Assembly: GCA_020091685.1 (NCBI GenBank)
Contig: CM034600.1
Coordinates: 5,593,837 to 5,657,836 of the forward strand
Direction of reading: 5' to 3'
DNA from: Lutjanus erythropterus
Taxonomy: Eukaryota > Chordata > Actinopteri > Lutjaniformes > Lutjanidae
Length of the DNA: 64,000 bases
Shown here: positions 47,017-59,884 of the stretch, piece after piece
Layout: every line of letters begins with the position of its first letter
Numbering within the stretch: position 1 is the first letter of the stretch
Notes under the pieces: generated by a model
What the model saw: the letters and a program-made list of their open reading frames with translations, nothing else
Databases searched by the model: none
What the model was told of the DNA's origin: nothing
Made by a program: the position numbers and the translations under genes

Positions 47017-47495
47017 ACTATGTCAGCAGCCCAGGGCGTCTTATACTAATACAACATGGGAGATTTGTTACACAGAACCATCGGGGAAGTCATCCCTAGA
47101 AACTGTTTGTTCAAAACAATACTTGGCAGGTGATTGGATGAGTCATCTGTCTATCACATCTGACTTCAACCAATCAGATCAAACTCTTGCCAAAGCTGGT
47201 TTGGGAGAAGTGTGGAAACGCCTTCAGTGATGCTCTTCTTTCAATGCAGAAATACTCTCCAGCTCTGACATAACTCATGATATCACAGTATCTATGCTAA
47301 ACTCTTCAGGAGCCGCCATTGTTTGTTCAAGACGAGTCGCTTCCATCTACACTTCTCGCTGTTGTTACATCTACATCCACGCCCGTAGCTGTCGGTTGTC
47401 CCTCCTAGGATGCTGAGTGGCTGCACCACTTTTGGTGCAGACACGAACGGATAACTTGAAGCCTGGCGAGATGGACTATTGCGTGATTGCACATT
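47017..47495 (+). repeat. Dispersed repeat, second copy of the 23255 family
   Basis: Aligns with 23255-23635: GAGATTTGTTACACAGAACC, CTTGGCAGGTGATTGGATGA, CCATTGTTTGTTCAAGACGA, TCCTCCTAGGATGCTGAG and TGCACCACTTTTGGTGCAGA are shared. This copy is longer and better preserved. Class unknown. Confidence 0.65.
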
Positions 47496-47639
47496 TGAAG
47501 GTAAATCTTAAACAGCCTCGAATAGGTCTACATTGAAGTCACTTGAAAAGCTGGATGCATCGCCTTTACCTGCTAAGGGGTACTGTGTGCATCTTTATGA
47601 GTCGCCGAGGGGCGGGGACGAATCATCGGCATGTGACAA

Positions 47640-48230
47640 GTTGGGAATGAGACCGAGCTGCAACATTTACTCGTAACTACGTGTCCAGCGGGTTGAGAAT
47701 TGACTGTAATGAAAATGGAACTGACCCTGGATTACCCTGCAGAACAACACATTGTTTGTCTTTGTGCCCCTCCCCACCCCGAAAATCATTCTTCAATTCA
47801 GCTCTTAGTTCCCACCTCAGAACGAAATGATGGGGGAGAGATGATCTGGCCAAGCGTTTTATAATCTTCCCTGGGGTGCCGGGAGCAGCAAAGTGTTGGG
47901 GACATAGTATTGATTTATATAAAACTCAATGTTCCCTCCGCTGCCCAGATCTGAGTGTGTCTGGACCGTGAGAGCGATAAGGGATTGGACTAATGTGAGT
48001 GCAGAGCAAAAGGGCCTTGATGCCAAATGGATAAGCTCAGAGTTTTAACAACCTGAAAGTTTGCACTCTCTCAGCTGTATTTTTTTTTTTTTCCTTCTTC
48101 ATTGTGTCGTCGTTACAGTGCCGGGTCTTGATGAATCGCTGCATTAAGGATTATGTTCTCCAAGAGATGCCCCTGGTGATTTGGGGTAAAAACTGGAATA
48201 TGTCAAGTCACAGTCTGAGTGGAACTAGCA
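47640..48230. promoter_or_regulatory. Candidate conserved non-coding block
   Basis: A repeat-free block, interrupted by one T-run (48080-48090), with text such as CAGAACAACACATTGTTTGT, GATGATCTGGCCAAGCG and GATGAATCGCTGCATTAAGG. Composition and lack of frames suggest a conserved enhancer cluster. ACAACACATTGTTTGT contains SOX-like inverted ACAAt/ATTGT cores (ACACATTGTT). Functional role is inference. Confidence 0.3.
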
Positions 48231-48239
48231 GCTATACTG

Positions 48240-48770
48240 CATAGATTTTGGCCAGATTTATAAGCCTAATTAGGGCAGCCCACGCAGGCACAGACAACTT
48301 TGCAGACTTTACCTTGTCATAGTTTTTTGTATCTAATGTTAGCTGAGGGAAGCTGGATCTTGAAAATGTTGCTGGGGTGCCATATGCAGCCCTTGATTGG
48401 GTACAAAATCCATATAAATACAGTATACTGCCTGCGAGGTATTAGCTTGCCTTGGGCTATGTTCAGAAATATGAAAACACAGCATTGTAATGCCCAGCTC
48501 AAACACAAAACTGAAGTCATTTATAATCATTTTCATGTCAAAATCATCTAATTGTCTTTGTAAGCATTGCCTTATTATTTTCCAGTTATCCAGAGTGGCC
48601 AGCCTGTTGCTTTTCTGTAATTACTTCATTATATTGTCTTACTATATAACAAACACACCCTTCAGGATGAGGTCTATTGTTCACATGTTAATTTATATAT
48701 CCTGTTTACTGTCTGTAAGAGGAATCACTGAGTCTGGACATTTGAACAGAAAGTGGGGTCAGGAAAAAAA
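48240..48770. other. Gene-free interval
   Basis: Overlapping frames of 65-105 codons on both strands show no domain and are taken as chance. Confidence 0.4.
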
Positions 48771-48774
48771 GACA

Positions 48775-48985
48775 GTGGTGAAGGAAATATTTAGACCCTT
48801 TAATTAAATAAAAGTGCCAATACTACAATGTTAAATACTCCTTTAAGCAAAGGTTCTGCATTCAGAATGTTTCTTAATTGAAAGTATTAAAGTACAATCA
48901 GTAAAATGTAATTAAAGTATCAAAAATAAAGGAACTCATTGTACAGAATGGCTGCTGTCATTGTTATTATAAATCAGGGGTGCCC
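48775..48985. mobile_element. Diverged 'AAAGTAC' MITE fragment
   Basis: AATAAAAGTGCCAATACTAC, AAGCAAAGGTTCTGCATTCA and AAGTATCAAAAATAAAGGAA parallel the interior of a common teleost MITE built from AAGTAC-like words. Ends are not clear. Confidence 0.45.
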
Positions 48986-48989
48986 TAAA

Positions 48990-50220
48990 AGGGCTGGAAC
49001 TAACTGTAAAGTCATTATTGTGAAATTGCGCATCGTTCTCACTGCACATTATCCTGTTGACTCCATGATTACTTACCAAAAAATAAATAAATATTAGGCA
49101 CACACTTATATTTATATTAAGCCTTTATTTTGCAATAGTGACCTGTTCACTCTACATTATGCTGCTTGTTACATACCAAAAAATATCAATAATTTGACAC
49201 AAAATATTGATTTTAAAATTATTTCAGTGGTTTAACAATTTTTTTGTTCCTTCAGAGTCTATCATCAGAACTGTGCCCATAGCAACGGTCTGTTCCTCAC
49301 AACAACGTAATTGACCAATCAGAGTCGAGGACTTAACACAGCCATGTAATGAAACATTTATCTTCTTGTTATCATATGAAATAATTGCCTCTGCATTCGA
49401 TTCTTATTGGTTTTGGTAATAACTTAATAATTAATAAGTAGCTCTGAAAGCAGAAGTAGAGGAAAAATAACTGCAAGCAGACATTCAAGTGTGCAGCTAT
49501 TACACAATTTATTTAAAGGATTAAATATGCAAAGTAGTAAAGATGAATAAGACATACTGGCTTGTCTCCATTAAGCTTTCCTTTCTCTCATTATATTGCC
49601 TTCCCTCTGTGTCAACCTTTCTTTTCTTTTTACTCGGCTGCTACTATTAACATTATTAGCTACAATCACTCAGCTAGAGTGACACTGCTGGAAACAGCGA
49701 CATGATATTGAGATGCTATACGCTGACATCTAGCGGGTAGACCCCTTCAGTACATGGATGACAAAATCGGGACGCATTCCAGGCATGGAATTTAGGTTAT
49801 GGACACCATATTCTCTGACTCAGTATATTATATTACACAAATAATAAGCTCTCGCTGATGCCAAAAAAATTAGCCCTGCAGGCTTTGACTTTGACACGTA
49901 CATTATATTATTGAATTATTATTGCTGATGGATTAATGTACAAGCAGCAGCATTTCAATGTTTAGCTGGTCGAGATGGAGCTAATGACGTTAGAGCTTTA
50001 CTTTCACACTCGTGACTTCACCTGGACTTGAACCTTTTGATTTGAAAACACTTGAGATCTTAAACGCAAGCCCAAAAATTAAAAAGTCTTAAAAAGTAAA
50101 AAAGTGTGAATCCACCAATCAATCCATTTCCTTTCATTTACGGAATCAGCTAACATTACAGCTAGTTGGCACCACATGTCAACACCAAACAATCTGGTGC
50201 TTGTGAAAAAACTACAAGCC
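48990..50220. other. Gene-free interval
   Basis: Near 49868-49905 the minus strand reads like a hAT terminus (GTGTCAAAGTCAAAGCCTGC). CCCATAGCAACGGTCTG near 49275 is the reverse of words at 37890. No gene. Confidence 0.35.
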
Positions 50221-50221
50221 G

Positions 50222-50610
50222 GTCAGCGAAAAATCAGAATCAAGAATATTTTATTGATCCCCAGGAGGAAATAGTTTTCATTAGATTTGCTCGCATTCAA
50301 GAATGTAAATATATATAAGCATATAGAAAATATAAGAATGGAAATAAAAATTGTGAGTATGTAAAAAATATATTTTAAAAAATGTGCATTATACTGCCAT
50401 AGACAACAATATAGAAAAAAATGAAATAAGAGATGTAAAAATGAGGAAACAGCAAAATATACAACCAAAAATAATCCAACAAATATGATAAATAAGAAAG
50501 CTAAAGTTGGAAAATAGAGAAAACGAGCAGGAGCAAACGCAACAGGCTGCACACACAGTTGGAGCATGCAGTATGAAAAGTAGGTAGTAAGTAGAGGCTA
50601 ATATTAACAT
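50222..50610 (-). mobile_element. Non-LTR retrotransposon 3' end-like sequence
   Basis: On the minus strand the segment 50270-50222 reads CTCCTGGGGATCAATAAAAT ATTCTTGATTCTGATT, the usual 3' terminus of a teleost LINE with short tandem TTCTGAT tail. The A-rich sequence to its right gives long minus-strand frames without domains. Confidence 0.5.
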
Positions 50611-50619
50611 AATTAGCGA

Positions 50620-51460
50620 GCTAATGCTAAGCTAACATTAGAATAACAGCTAAATTACCTTGTAAATCAATCAGACTAAAAACTCACTATTACATTATGA
50701 TAAATTTAGGACTCAAAACTAGTTCAGGACTTGACTTGAGACTTGTCAGGCTTGATGTGGGACTCGAGTGCGAGGTCTTGAGGCTCGTTCGGGACTTTGC
50801 TAAACAATAGCTTGGCCACACCTATTTGGTTAAATCTATAAACATGTACAGCGTGTATATTCCGATCATGTGTGTTGTAAATAAAATATGAATTTAAAAT
50901 GAGCTAATAACTGTAGATGTGTTTTTTGAGTGATGTCATCATGACACGTGAATGTGAAATTGTCTTTGTGCCTTAAATTTCACGAGCCACGAAGGTAATG
51001 TGTGGAAAGTGTTTAATATTCCAGAGAGGAAACTGTTCGCTCAGAGTGCAGAGTTATCTGTTATCTGGTCAGAGGCATGGCTTTTAATAAGGTGGTGGAT
51101 GAAAACAGCAGGAAGAAACAGCCATTCCATGCTAAGACAGCTGTTATACTGTTCCAGTATGTTAATCAGCTTCTATCATCAGTGTTTTTGTGATCAGTTT
51201 GACATCCCTTTAGAGTTTCACTGTGGTTCTTTGAGTTTCAGACTGATGTCTTTGGCTGGAAAATGCATCACGTTATGATAATTTTTAATGATCCAGTGTG
51301 GCTGATAAATAATACTTACTAAATCATGTATTGACATTTTTTGTTTTAAGCTTTGCCTGTAATGAGACACATCTGCATATCCTGTCGAGTATATCTTGAT
51401 GGACTTTTCATACATGCTTATTTTACAATAAGAGTATTTAGAATGAGGGGGTTTCTGTGC
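50620..51460. other. Gene-free interval
   Basis: No supportable gene or bounded repeat. Confidence 0.4.
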
Positions 51461-51463
51461 TTT

Positions 51464-51690
51464 TAAAGGGATTGCTCACATTTATAGTAGAGAGAAAGTA
51501 GTTCCGGTAGATTCTAAAGTTCTGGTCACAACAAGGTCTGCAGATTATCTTGAGTAACCCGGTCATGATTTTTGGAAAGGGAGAGTGGTGTTGAACCACA
51601 AGCTGAGTCCCATTTAGTTACATTAAATAAGAGAGAAGGCAAACATCTCTGCGGCTAATATCTCAAAAACTCCTCAACTCACACCAACAT
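51464..51690. mobile_element. TTAA foldback MITE, truncated copy
   Basis: Starts TTAAAGGGATTGCTCACATT and carries GAAAGTAGTTCCGGTAGATT, GAGTAACCCGGTCATGATTT and AACTCCTCAACTCACACC, as in the 12957, 13980 and 63413 copies. The right terminus is missing; it abuts an L1 fragment. Confidence 0.7.
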
Positions 51691-51714
51691 GAAATATATT
51701 CTTTTCTCTTTTTT

Positions 51715-52440
51715 ATTGTACTTTATTTAGATTTCAATGTCAATAGCAGTGACATAGGACAAAGACGCCCTTCTGAACAGTCCTTGACGGAGGGCTTAGA
51801 CTTCCAGGCATAGCAATATTAGAGTCCATCTGCAGAAAAATGTCCATCTTCATCTGGAGTTTTTGCTACCTTGTGTTCCATCATATAGATTTGTTTAAGT
51901 CTCTGAGTCCATTGAGTTCAGGTTGGTGGAAGTGTTTTCCTCCAGTTTATGATTATCATTTTGCAGCCGATAAGTAAGAGTATTTGTATTATATATCTTT
52001 GTTTTTTGTCTGTTTTAAATTGGAGTGGTTCTCCAAGTATAAACAGCACCAGATCCAGCGGAAGGGCAGTTTGCATAATTTTTTTCTGTCTCCTTTTTAA
52101 TATCTTGACAGAGCCCCTGCAGTGGTGGACAGTCCCAGAAGTTATGGGAAAAGTCCCCAGTCATCCCACAGGACCTCCAACCCAGAGCTGATATTGAACC
52201 TTTATAAAAAATTAGAGATGATCAATGGAATCCTGAAAAATCTCATTTTTAGCTTCCAGTCAAACTCCTTCCATAGATGGCTGTTGACACCTTTATGACA
52301 ACTTATACACATGTCCCCCAGGTCCTGTCCTCAATTACAATATTCAGTTCTAACTCCTACTTTTCTTTCAGATGGAGGGTATTTTCTGCCATGTCAGTTG
52401 CTAACACCCTACAGATGTGGGATATATGACCTTTAGTTTT
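51715..52440 (-). pseudogene. L1-clade LINE ORF2 C-terminal fragment
   Basis: Minus-strand translation, with frameshifts, shows HNFWDCPPLQ (near 52145-52115), then a YLGEPL-like stretch, NWRKTLPP, SMDSET and a Met-Glu-His-rich ending. This is the C-terminal pattern of L1-type ORF2 (H..WDCP; W.....PPT...W). The upstream segment (about 52440-52150) contains LHLKEK- and WKEFDWKL-like text. The 3' end near 51720 runs into AATCTAAATAAAGTACAAT on the minus strand. Inactive. Confidence 0.7.
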
Positions 52441-52444
52441 GTTT

Positions 52445-54180
52445 TTTTGTAAAAAAAAAAAAAAAATTTTTATTTGTAGATGACCTGTCTCTTTAACTTG
52501 TTCTGATTTCCACCATGTTTATTTATTTCTAAATACCAAATACATCAAGAGACACTATAAGTCATGGAGTAGTTAATTATCTTGTAGAAAGCGCAGATGT
52601 TTATAACTGCTAATTTTAGCAATATGTTAATGGAGTTTAGCACACAGTGAGACATGCAGTCACTTAACTCATCGTCCAGAGCGTGGTGGGCTTTTGTTTT
52701 CAGGATAACAGGCTTAACTTTACATTGACAGAAAATTGAAAGTTCTTAACAGGTGATCAGCTTACAGTGGAGGACTTGTCATTGCTTGTTATTGTCAATT
52801 TACAATGCTTTGTGCATCCTGAGCTCCTGCAGTGCTCCTGCAGCCTGCAGAGCTTTCAGCAAGTCTGGGGAGGAGAGAGCAGGGGGAAACAACTGGCTCC
52901 AACCATAGATCATATATTCAATAGAATTTCAACTTATTTAATGTAACGTCTGTGGCTCCAACTCGCCATTTGGACTACAGTACTCATTACTGCATGTGCA
53001 GCTACGACATATTGCTTCTTTAAGTAAATGTACCTAGATTCCATCACTGGAAACAGAAATATTTAAAAGCACTTACATTTGCTAAATGAAAGCCTGTTTA
53101 CTTCATACCTCCTCTACTTAAATTACAGCTAGAAGTTTTGCACACCATGCTGTTATATAATACATTTTTGAAAGTATTTTCCCAGACAGGCAGGCAGGCA
53201 GGCATTCCAGGCAGCCATTGTCTTCCTTTCATTTCTGTGTGTATGAAAATCAATTAGCAGACTTCTGAATGTTGCCTGAGTTGTGTAATGCATCACAGTG
53301 GGAATCAAGTCTATTTTTTGACAAAGTTTGAGGTGATTTTCTGCATGAAAAGAGTAATGCCTGCACACTGCCTCCAAACCACAAATGTATTTAAACATCC
53401 ATTTGAATCACAGTCTGACTATTCGTCAGGTAAAATATCTGAAATGGTCACAACGTTCATATATATATAAATATATGTATACCAATAGGCTGATCAAACT
53501 CACTCAGGGTTATAAACATCCCAAATAAAGCTCAAACTACTTTTCATTATCTATTTGTCTTTCGATTTTGCACAATTTATAAAATGTTGACCAAAAATAG
53601 TGATATTGATAGCAAATAATACTAATACATCTACACAATTATGTTGTTCACTGACAGAAGCAATGCATTTTTGTACCAAAGTCGTAGGGATGTTGTTGTA
53701 CAGTGTGGTACAGTGTGTGGAATTTGGTCCCAGAGGACTGAGGTTCATAACATCAGACCCACTTTTGATTAGATTTAGGAAACAAAAGCACTTTGGTTAC
53801 GTTTAGGGAAAGATTGTGGTTTCATTTAAATGTCAAGAGTGAAAATGTCATCTCTCATGCCTCAAGTCACAAGTCAAACCAGATGAAAATCATTCTCTAA
53901 CCTAAACCTGGCACTTTGAGAGTCTGAACATAGCCATATATTATAAGAAAACAAATTAGATACAGTTTGTTGATATTAAACAAACATGTGGTATCAACAG
54001 TTTGGAACTTGTCAGATACTTCATCAACAACTTATATGGAAAAGAAATACAAAAAGCTTTTAAGAATTTCCCATTGCCTCCAGTAGTAGATGTTCATAGT
54101 ATGATTTAGTCATGAAAGTGGCCACTTTCAAACTTTTCTTATACTATTGTCCTGGCCAGTTGTCAGTGTTCATGAACTAC
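52445..54180. other. Gene-free interval
   Basis: Contains a poly(A)/poly(T) junction (52452-52472), an AAGTAAATGTACCTAGATTC end-fragment of an 'AAGTAC' MITE (53022-53050), a (GGCA)n run (53188-53203) and a short AT palindrome (53460-53480). Sequence near 53770-53825 resembles the dispersed repeat at 22780. Confidence 0.4.
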
Positions 54181-54189
54181 TGTTTCTTT

Positions 54190-55060
54190 GGTAAGCTGTA
54201 ATAGACTCGGGGTCGAGAACCCGACAGGTGACCAGCAAAAAAATTGTGTAACAGGTAAAAAATATCTAAATCCACGGGTGCGGGTATGGGTAAATGGTAA
54301 GAACAATAACTTAACAAATACAATAACATGTTTTTTTTTCCCTGGAGAAATCAGAAATGAAAATGATTGTGCAGTATTTCTAACTTTTACATCCACTGAT
54401 GCAGTTGTATTAAGCCTAATCAGCTGGCAGGATTTTATTGTGAAAGACTACGACACAACCTTTGACCCCACATCCTGCCAAACAATGGGACGTCATTCTC
54501 TGATGTGACAATGTAAGTAAGCTGCTCGCTAAAACTAATGTCATAAAGACAAACATAGGCAGCAGAGGATACCAAGTTGTGGACGATATAGCATCAGAGG
54601 CCAAGGTCGATGTTTTGGGAGGATTTTGGCGCACTCAGAAAGTGAGAATAATGTTGTCAGTGTCTTTGCTGCTTGTAAAAAGTTTCAAAAAGTATTAGCT
54701 TTTGATAGCCGCAAGCTAGGCATGTCGTTGCTATGGAAACATATCGACAGCTGCTGGAGCACAGAAGCTGCAGCAGTTGAAGACACAAGTGAATGATGAA
54801 GTGTGTTGAATGACGGTGCGGGTCAGGTCACAGGACTCATGTTAGAGATAATTAACAGGTAACGGGTTGGTCCTGTTTCTCAGATTTGTGGGTGCAGACG
54901 GGGGCAGGTTTGCAAAACTGGAACCGTGCAGGACACAAGTCCAGCTGCTTATGGGAACCGTGGTGAAGGTTGTTTTGCCACTCTGTCCAACTGAGCCGGA
55001 TGTCTTCTGGTGGGAAAGTGACATCAGTGTCCATCCACACATCCACCCGTTGTCCCAGAT
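54190..55060. mobile_element. Possible hAT-like element with GGGT-rich ends
   Basis: GGTCGAGAACCCGACAGG and ACGGGTGCGGGTATGGGTAA at the left and GACGGTGCGGGTCAGG, ACGGGTTGGTCCTG at the right resemble a fish hAT family with repeated CGGGT words. No boundary or target duplication was confirmed. An X-box-like GTTGCTATGGAAAC lies at 54727-54740. Confidence 0.35.
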
Positions 55061-55850
55061 CTATAGTCACAGTCTCACAGCCAATCACTGGAAGCATTCT
55101 TCATGAAAAAGAACCTTTGAAAAAAGGTAGTGAATGAAGTACGCCACTGGTATCAGTATCACTATAAGGGTACTGGTATTGGTACTGGTACTGCAATTTT
55201 TTACACAATACACAGCCTTATTTATTTGTTCCCAGTGTGTATAAATTTACTAAGGATCTTGTTTCTGGTTTGATGGCCACAGTTGTGATCTGTCTCTTTT
55301 CCATGTGAGAATGTTTCCTCATTAAAAAAACTTTATCCAGGCTGTATTATGTCTCCTTCATAATGTATTAGCTGTCACAAATCAGAGCTATATAAATCAA
55401 ATTCCTAGTAAGGATGGCTGCAATGTCTTTTTTTTCTCTGACCAACACTCCAAAACATAAGGATTTCCCATTTAAAATGATAAACAACACAGGGAAGGAG
55501 CTGATTTGCCTGATTTGGCAACTTAAACAATTAACTATCAAAACTGTTGCTACATTTGTTGTTGTTACATTTCTTGCGATTGACTAATCAGTTGCTTAAC
55601 TAATTGTTCCAGTTCTAATCTCGAAACAAATAACAGCTTGTTGAATGAAAACTTATAATTACCCTTCTTCATCAGTGCTGCGAGGTAAAGTAAGTAAGGT
55701 AATGCTCCAAAACCATGATGCGACTTCAAGAAAAATGAATGTAGGCTGGATCCTCAGGGTGATGAATTACGTAACACTGGACTATAGGTAATTAAATGTA
55801 AGCCTGTGGCTGCTGAGAGCAGTGGGAAAGATCCAGCCAGAAATATGACA
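55060..55850. other. Gene-free interval
   Basis: Short TACTGG tandem words near 55150-55190. Otherwise unassigned. Confidence 0.4.
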
Positions 55851-55855
55851 GTGTA

Positions 55856-56194
55856 CACTGTAAAATAAAACGCTAAGACAACTCAAAATTTCCAGGCAAC
55901 TTACTGAAATAGATTTTTGAGTTTTGAGCCCAACTTCTTTCTTATATAAACTTTCATCTTTGAGTTGAGAAACTAACCATTATTCACTTTCACTTCAACG
56001 AGTTTACTCAATAAGTTTTTAGGGGTTTCTAAAACTCAAAGATTCAAGTTTATCTAAAGAAGAAAAGTAAATTATCTCAACAAAAGATGAGTAGTTCGTA
56101 AAACTTAAGAGTTTGAGTTGGGTTCAAAACTCAAAAATCTGTTGTAAGTTGCTTTGACATTTTCAGTTTTCTCAACTTTTATGTTTTTACAGTG
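55856..56194. mobile_element. MITE with CACTGTAAAA ends
   Basis: A 339-bp element with inverted ends CACTGTAAAATAAAAC and GTTTTTACAGTG. Internal halves are themselves roughly inverted: GATTTTTGAGTTTTGAGCCC (about 55912-55931) against GGGTTCAAAACTCAAAAATC (about 56120-56139). A degenerate relative is at 11020-11350. No target duplication was confirmed. Confidence 0.7.
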
Positions 56195-56639
56195 TTCAGC
56201 ACGTATTTGTAAAAGATCAACAATGATATAGTCCTTTTTAAACAACTATAGATTCATCTGGTAAATTAGTGACTACAGTGGCTGTAACTGCACTGAAAAA
56301 AGAGAAGTGTTAGACCAACTTTTAAAATTACTTTCAGTGATAACACACAGATGAATTTTTTCAAATCAAGATAACAAGTTATATGAACACAATTGCTTTA
56401 ACTCCTACTTTACAATCTTAATAATGCTTTCAAACAACAGTTTGCATTAATACAACCTAAAGTTGAGGCAGGTCATCTTAAAAGTTTCTAATTTTCTAAC
56501 TCAATTATTTGCTTTGCACAAAAGCAAAAATGGTAAAATAGTGATCCTAACAACCTAATACTATGCTCTCAGGAAAAGTATTTTTTTTTTATAGTAGCCT
56601 TAGTGTGTTATTTCAGTTTGTTAAATGTAATAAGAAGAA

Positions 56640-56730
56640 GAACAAGAAGAAGGAGAGGAAGAAACATTATTTGTATAGCACCTTTCATACCAGCCCAAAC
56701 AATAAAGAAATGACTCGCACCAAGTGCTTC
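56640..56730 (-). mobile_element. LINE 3' tail, minus strand
   Basis: On the minus strand, AAGCACTTGGTGCGAGTC then AAAGGTGCTATACAAATAAT is the 3' end of an L2-like LINE of the same general kind as at 5140, followed by a CTT-rich tail. Confidence 0.5.
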
Positions 56731-56947
56731 ATGTAGAAAAGACAGAATAAATATACAGCAATATAATGCCATAATGTATGTAGAATGAGATGAAAATAAA
56801 ATAAATAAATAAAACCAACTTGATAATACCAGTAAAAGTAAGATAAAAATAGAATCCGTAGAATGGAAAATAAAACTCATATATAAATATAATTTCTGCA
56901 ATTAGCATGTAAGTTTTCTTAAACTCATTGAACGTTAGCTAGTTTGG

Positions 56948-56982
56948 TATATATATGTATATATATATATACATATATATAA
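56948..56982. repeat. AT-rich palindrome
   Basis: A (TA)n run with symmetric TATGTATA and TATACATA forms a near-perfect palindrome of about 34 bases, capable of cruciform extrusion. Confidence 0.85.
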
Positions 56983-56984
56983 AT

Positions 56985-59720
56985 AATTTTAACCTTCTGG
57001 AGTCACTAAGAGAAAAAGCACAACAGCAGGGGGAAAAATCTGAAGAATACGCAGAAACCTAAATGACACGCTTTTACTGAAATAAAAAATATCAGGTTAG
57101 GGAAACAAGATATAATTTCAAGTTGCTATAATCTACAAAAATATACTGTCATCACTAAAGCAGAAAGCTCACTCAAAAAAAAATGACATTACTTAAACTA
57201 CTGAAATACACTTTTTACATTGTGTGCAGTAGATTCATGTGTTCTTTGTCTTTGATGCACAGAGCACGTGTTCCTTATTTCTAGCTCTGAATTTGTGCCT
57301 AAAGATTAGAGCTCAACTTGCAACTTTTTGTTTCCTCTATACTTTATTGCTTATATGAACTCTGTTTTATTGTTTGATGTGATTCCACATTGTGTGCACC
57401 GTGTGGCATGTTGCGTGTATTTGCCTTTCAAACATGAGAACTCGTGGCTCGACTCCTTCAGCGCCGCTCTCATCTGGCGTTTCCATTACAAAGGGGAGCG
57501 CGCACGCTTTGATGGAGAAGTGTACTCTCCTGCTCCCTCTCTAAAACCCTAATGATACCTGCTTCCAAGCCTATTTCTGGGACATCAAAGGATCAACTAG
57601 CCTAAGTGCTCGTGCCACAGTGCTGAGGGTTCATACTGGAGCCCGTATTTGGAAACTCCCATCATTGTCACACTGATGTAAGGAGAGTTATTTTCCTACA
57701 GTATATGTGCTGCACAGAGTGAGATGCTCGGGATACAAGGATGTGTCTGACGTGAAGCACTGGCGCCATCATATGGACAGCAGGGGTATAGACGGAGCTG
57801 CCAGTGGCTGATTATGTGTTTGAATAAAAGATGAAACCACAGGAGATAGAGCAAAGTAAAACTGGTGGAATTCATGCATCGCTCTAGTTAGAAATCGATT
57901 TTTTGATCTGAAATAACAAAAAATGACAGTTCTGGCACCAAAACACCCTGCTCTGCGATGAAATCCTCCCTGCTCTTTAAAAGTGAAGAAGACACATCAT
58001 TTTCACCTGTGCCACTTTTACAGTCACATACTGCTGTTGATCTCTGATCTTCCACATTATAAGGCATTAAATTTCTCACAGGAATCAACCAAGTGTCATA
58101 TTTGTGTTGACTGAAGAGTGCTAACCTGAGTCATGTCAACTTGTAATTTTCTGTCATTGCTTGAAAAACATCCTCCAACAGCATCTGCCGCTGGAGGGAG
58201 GCCAGAGTGATATATCTGTTGCTAAGCAACCACTTTGACTCTTATTTTGTTGTGCAGGACCACTAACTAGATTTTCAGTCAAGGTTGCATCAGTTTGGTT
58301 TGATTCCTTTGCAGAGCTGGAAACACGCAGAAATCAAATATCAACCTGTCTACATAAGATGCAAAGTAATTTAAAGTATTCTTTTTAATGGTGTTTGGTC
58401 CAGATTACTAAACAAAATTTGGTTCTTACATTCATACATCATCACAAAAATCCTGTGAAGTGTGCCTCCTTGAGGGACAGTATTGTATTACTGTAATATT
58501 ATTACTTGACCCAATATTATGCAGTGTGAGAAATTACAATTTCCAAAACAGTATAATCCAAGTAACTCTATTAGTTACTGAGTTACTTTTTGACCTCTGT
58601 AGGCTCTTATGATGACGTGTACATGCAGCAGGTTAGGGCAGGCCACATCAGCTGATAGCCAGAAGGCTAAATTAAGGCAGGAGGATGAGGATGAGGGAGA
58701 GACGGTCACTTCCACAGGTGGAAGTATTGTCATTAAGGCAGTCAGTCATTAAAAGAAACACTGCTGAAATAATGTCTTGGAATCTGAAAATAATGATTTA
58801 GGATTTCAAAATATTAGTTAGCATCTCAAAATAGTGACAAACTTTCTCAAAATGACATATAAGAATTATACTAAGTCATTATATGATATACCAGTACCAA
58901 GTAGTATGACAACTTTTCCAGACAAATGATACCTGCATTCAATCTTTTTAAATCTTTTTTCTATCCAGATCTCAAAAAAAAGTACTGTTATGCTCAGAGC
59001 CAATCACTGCAATGGCAATTTATGGGAAATGCGATTGGCCTGCTTTAGTTTTGTGCTCAAGGTCTGGTACGCCTGTCGCTGATATTCTCCACCAGTGGCA
59101 AAAAAAAAATCACACTCCTTATCTGAATACACAGACATGTTGAACATATTTTTTGACTCAGTGCAACGCACACTTTCCAGGAAAATCAGCGCCTCAGATG
59201 TCCATCATGAATAAACATCATAGAATTATGATGAAATGTGCTCCCTGTAACTCCAGACCAGTGAGAAGATAATCCAGTGGTAGTTGTCTGTACATCGACG
59301 GGTACATTGCAGACAGGAACTGCTAATGGTTAACTCATCACACTTTAAATGGTGCCAACTTGGGCCTGGAGCAACATGCAGGTAAAGGTGCTAATTTAGA
59401 GGTTCAAAATTCACTCAACAATCAACTATCAGTCTCCAGAATGAGAATTGAAAAAATTAAATTGAATTAAAAAAAAAAAAAAGCCAGGTGGGTGTCCCAG
59501 CAGGAAAAGGTGGAACTCTAGGTCTAATTCACTCATGCCATGGCCCAGTCCTTCAGATGGTGCTGGAACAGTGGTTAAACCCAACACTAAAAGTGCCAGA
59601 ATTCTGTTATTTACACACTGTACTGTGTGTCCACAGTGTGGCCTGTTTCACACTTCATACTTTATAAATCATTTACACCCACTGCATACTGTGTTTTAAG
59701 TATTCACATTTTAGAAATTC
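56985..59720. other. Gene-free interval upstream of odf3b
   Basis: No gene supported. A GC-richer patch at 57425-57545 is repeat-free. An X-box-like GTTGCTAAGCAAC is at 58218-58230. TTAGTTACTGAGTTACTTTT near 58571 resembles a MITE end. Poly(A) near 59466-59481. Confidence 0.4.
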
Positions 59721-59728
59721 CTGAACTG

Positions 59729-59750
59729 TTCTCTCTCTCTCTAACTCTCA

Positions 59751-59784
<34 letters not shown>
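59729..59784. repeat. (CT)n(CA)n microsatellite
   Basis: CT-rich tract followed by about 11 CA units, roughly 30 bases upstream of an X-box-like site. Confidence 0.95.
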
Positions 59785-59816
59785 TTCATACACAAACACA
59801 TGCCTGTCAAAGAGTT

Positions 59817-59830
59817 GTCTCTATGGCAAC
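59817..59830 (+). promoter_or_regulatory. X-box-like site, imperfect
   Basis: GTCTCTATGGCAAC fits the right half of the RFX X-box (RGYAAC) exactly and the left half (GTNRCC) with two mismatches. A TATA-like CTATAAACA follows at 59854-59862 and a possible non-coding exon at about 59885-59946. Functional role is inferred. Confidence 0.35.
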
Positions 59831-59884
59831 ATCGTCATAGTGAAGTTGACAAGGACTATAAACAATCCTTGTTTTGGATCAGTG

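Noticed and set aside
48300..48807. Overlapping frames on both strands of 65-105 codons
   Set aside because: Mutually antisense, AT-rich, no family resemblance.
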